64,000 nt of DNA from Lottia gigantea (taxonomy: Eukaryota; Mollusca; Gastropoda; Lottiidae). The notes below the pieces were generated by a model. The model made no database searches. It saw only the letters and a list, made by a program, of their open reading frames with translations, and had not been told where the DNA came from. Positions 61,486 through 64,000 of this stretch are shown here, piece by piece. Location of the stretch: the NCBI RefSeq assembly GCF_000327385.1, contig NW_008708797.1, positions 2,998,851 to 3,062,850 of the forward strand, read 5' to 3'. Numbering within the stretch: position 1 is the first letter of the stretch; each line of letters begins with the position of its first letter. A program made the translations under genes and the position numbers.

Positions 61486-62964
61486 TCAACGTAATCAGTC
61501 CTAAACTAACAAATTGTAATGTTTAAATACATGGCATTAACCTCACCCCCGGGGAAGGTTCTTTTCTCAGGTGTCCGAATTTTACAAATCCGCACCCAAA
61601 ATAGACTTTAGGGATTTAAATAAAAATGTATTCACTGCAGCAATGGTTTTATCACTTTCTCTTCACTGTATAGTTATGGAGGGTTTTCAAAATAATATGC
61701 TGAACCATGACATCGCAAAAAAACATAAATTATGCAAAATATGATAATGAATGTAAATGTCGAATTTTATCACCCTGTGGGGGAAGGAGTTGAAGTAGTT
61801 ATGGGGGGGGTCTTATTTTCAAAAGTTTTAGAAACCTGGTAGATTATGGGCTACTAAAAAATACAAAATATTGTCCATTCAAATAATGAACTCATTGCCT
61901 CTGTTTAGTGGTTTAAGCGACCTCGACTTTTCCCCAATATCTCTACTCTTAAAAGTACCGCTACAGCTCCAGGGCAATCACGTATTTGTGATTCTAATGA
62001 TATTTGGGTGATATTAATGATTATAACATTATAATAGCGTCATAAACTTCACGTCATTTAAAAATTATGACATAATAAAGACCTTCGTTATCAAAATGAT
62101 CTAATACAGAAATACTGTACATACCATTTCATCAAAATCTAAAATTATCATTACTATTTTGAAGCTGATAGTCCAATTCATATAGACATATTCGTTGAAC
62201 TTCGACTAAGCGAAGAAAACATAAGTACGTTGTGTACTTCGATTATTACCATTGTGTAATTTTTCAAGTGAAACATACCCTTGACTGCTTATCACCTCAA
62301 ATGACTTCAAGTGAAAAGTTTAAAAGTTAATATGAAAAGTTGAATAAAAGAAAAGAAAACATTTTTGGCAATCCTACTTCGAAGTGAACTTTTGGATTAC
62401 AATTTGTAAACTGTTTATCATAATAATGTTCGTAACAAGTGGTGATTGGGTGTGGGGGGAATAAAAAAGGTAATTAATGTCTATACTCCACTTTCCCCAA
62501 GAAAATGCTACCTTCAGAAAGTGATGGGGCGAAGAGGACAGTGAACTCAGAGTCAACCGTCTTTTTCGCCATTAACTTATTTTCTAACAATAGCTCTCAA
62601 TGAATTTATGATATTGAAGCATGTATAAAGTTTAATCCGAACGTGAAAAACAGCTACATTCATTCGGTCGAAAAGCAAGCCTAAAACATTAATCAATGAA
62701 CATACATGCAACATTTTTCAAAAGTAAATTTGATGAAGAATATTTCTTGACTAGGAATTTAGTGGCCAAATTATGACTTTTCAGGTTGTGTTTCTTAATG
62801 CCCTGGACTCTCCAGTAGATGTTTGATCGACTAACTTGACAAAAATAACATGACAGTAAAATAAAAAGAGCCTAAACACTCAGCAATTTATCAGATGTCA
62901 TTTACTGAACCGTACTGAACTATATTCATCGCAAATAAAATATTTTAAGCTGCATTGAAACAAG
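61486..62964. other. Gene-free stretch upstream of the CYP26-type gene
   Basis: AT-rich, with short G runs (61802-61812, 62450-62460) and no supported exon or recognizable repeat family. Confidence 0.5.
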
Positions 62965-63215
62965 ATCAAGTGTCAAATTTCAAGTATAACATATATAATA
63001 TTTCAAGTATAAAATTCAATATATTTCAAGTATAATATGATATATTTCAAGTACAACATTGTAAAATAAAATATATGTTCATGTGTAAACTAGGAATAAT
63101 TCAAGTGTAGAATATTGTTATTTCCAGCGTAAAATGTACTTCAATCACGTGTAAAATATAAAAAATACAGTATATTTCAGGTGTAAACTAGAGTATATTT
63201 CAGTGTTGGATGTTA
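62965..63215 (+). repeat. Degenerate minisatellite (TATTTCAAGTGTAAAATATA)n
   Basis: Units of about 20-35 bp with TTTCAAGTRTAA (then variably AATATA or CTAGAGTATA) repeat about nine times. A second block of the same units begins near 63925 (AACTAGAGTATATTTCAGGT, GTAAACTACAGTG) and runs into the right edge of the window. Confidence 0.75.
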
Positions 63216-64000
63216 TAGAAGCACTGGACAAAGTCACAAGAAAAGAACATACTTCTTTTACATCAATTATCAATTTGAGTAAGAAAGATTAAATTGAAAT
63301 GCTACTATCAATGTTCTGCGATGTGTGCAAAAAGAAATTACAACAATGTAACTTCTAAAAAGACTGAAATACAATGCTAACAAATAATAAAATAAATTGT
63401 TTAAAACACATAATTGTTTCAGAGAGTTAATGGCAGTAAATTACTTAGATTTTTGTTTCTCTTAAAAGCATTAACCAAACGTTCAGTGAAAATATTCGTA
63501 AATTGATCTTGAAATTCCTCTGTAATATCGTTTGATAATCAGAGAAGCATTTTTGGCAGTGGAATTATAGGTTGCAACAAAGTGTACTATTTGATTGTTA
63601 GGTACTACAATTTGCAATTGGTCGATCTAGAAACTAATAAGGAAACTTTTTCAATGGGCATGACAAGAATATCTTCAATGGGATGACTGAGTAGGTTGAA
63701 ATGCTTCGCCTTTTCGGAATTATTTACAGTTAGCTTGACGGAAGGATTATTAAAGATTTCGAAATGTTCCCAAAAGTTTACAACAGTTTCTGTCTAAGAG
63801 ATAAAAAAAGGCATCTAAGAATCTTCCTCTTGGCCATAAAAATGAAAGCATAACTCGGCGCAAAGCGTTTCTCCATTGCAGTGCAAGAGGTTTGGAGATA
63901 TGTTTTTCCATTAAAAAGTCATTTTCAATTGTAAACTAGAGTATATTTCAGGTGTAAACTACAGTGTCTTCAAGTGTCAAATATAGTGTATTAAAGGTGT

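Overview
This is a compact, AT-rich, intron-bearing animal nuclear window. It is most likely lophotrochozoan and probably from a mollusc. The supporting evidence is metazoan gene families with short GT-AG introns, low-GC intergenic DNA, a tRNA-derived SINE, a Penelope-like element, and a dispersed element with roughly 160-bp internal repeats whose layout recalls bivalve repeats. The species cannot be fixed from the sequence. One 50-N assembly gap lies at 7202-7251.

Layout of host genes, left to right: a TAPT1 gene on the minus strand (start codon at 3892, exons down to 88, continuing out of the left edge); a complete 11-exon SLC23 nucleobase/ascorbate transporter on plus (9617-17927, 590 aa); a complete 6-exon retinol-dehydrogenase-type SDR on minus (24277-28182, 319 aa); a Neuralized-type E3 ligase on plus (29358-46559, 5 or 6 exons, 544 or 600 aa) starting head-to-head with the SDR about 1.2 kb away; a two-exon orphan multi-pass membrane protein on minus (49266-50620, 285 aa); and a complete 5-exon CYP26-type P450 on minus (58298-61208, 493 aa). 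In all five complete models the exon phases close exactly.

The space between genes and inside introns is crowded with mobile DNA. There are two Tc1-type transposons (4743-6096; 12690-13798 inside SLC23), a decayed LINE with ORF1, endonuclease and a misplaced RT piece (7252-9535) that carries a nested SINE with clear target duplications, three more LINE fragments, a nearly full Penelope-like element in a Neuralized intron (32.36-35.64 kb), and an old Ty3/Gypsy-type relic (52.5-54.0 kb). There are also several foldback and TTAA-flanked MITEs, minisatellites, and at least seven copies or pieces of one dispersed family with TATACGCCCAC ends and tandem cores of about 160 bp.

The genes do not form an operon. 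Two of them, the SDR and the CYP26-type P450, belong to families that act on retinoids. The P450 has a cluster of nuclear-receptor half-sites just upstream. The most unusual protein-level observations are non-canonical motif residues in the SLC23 protein and in the I-helix of the P450, an extra candidate exon in Neuralized, and an SGNH-hydrolase-like stretch beside the Penelope-like RT.
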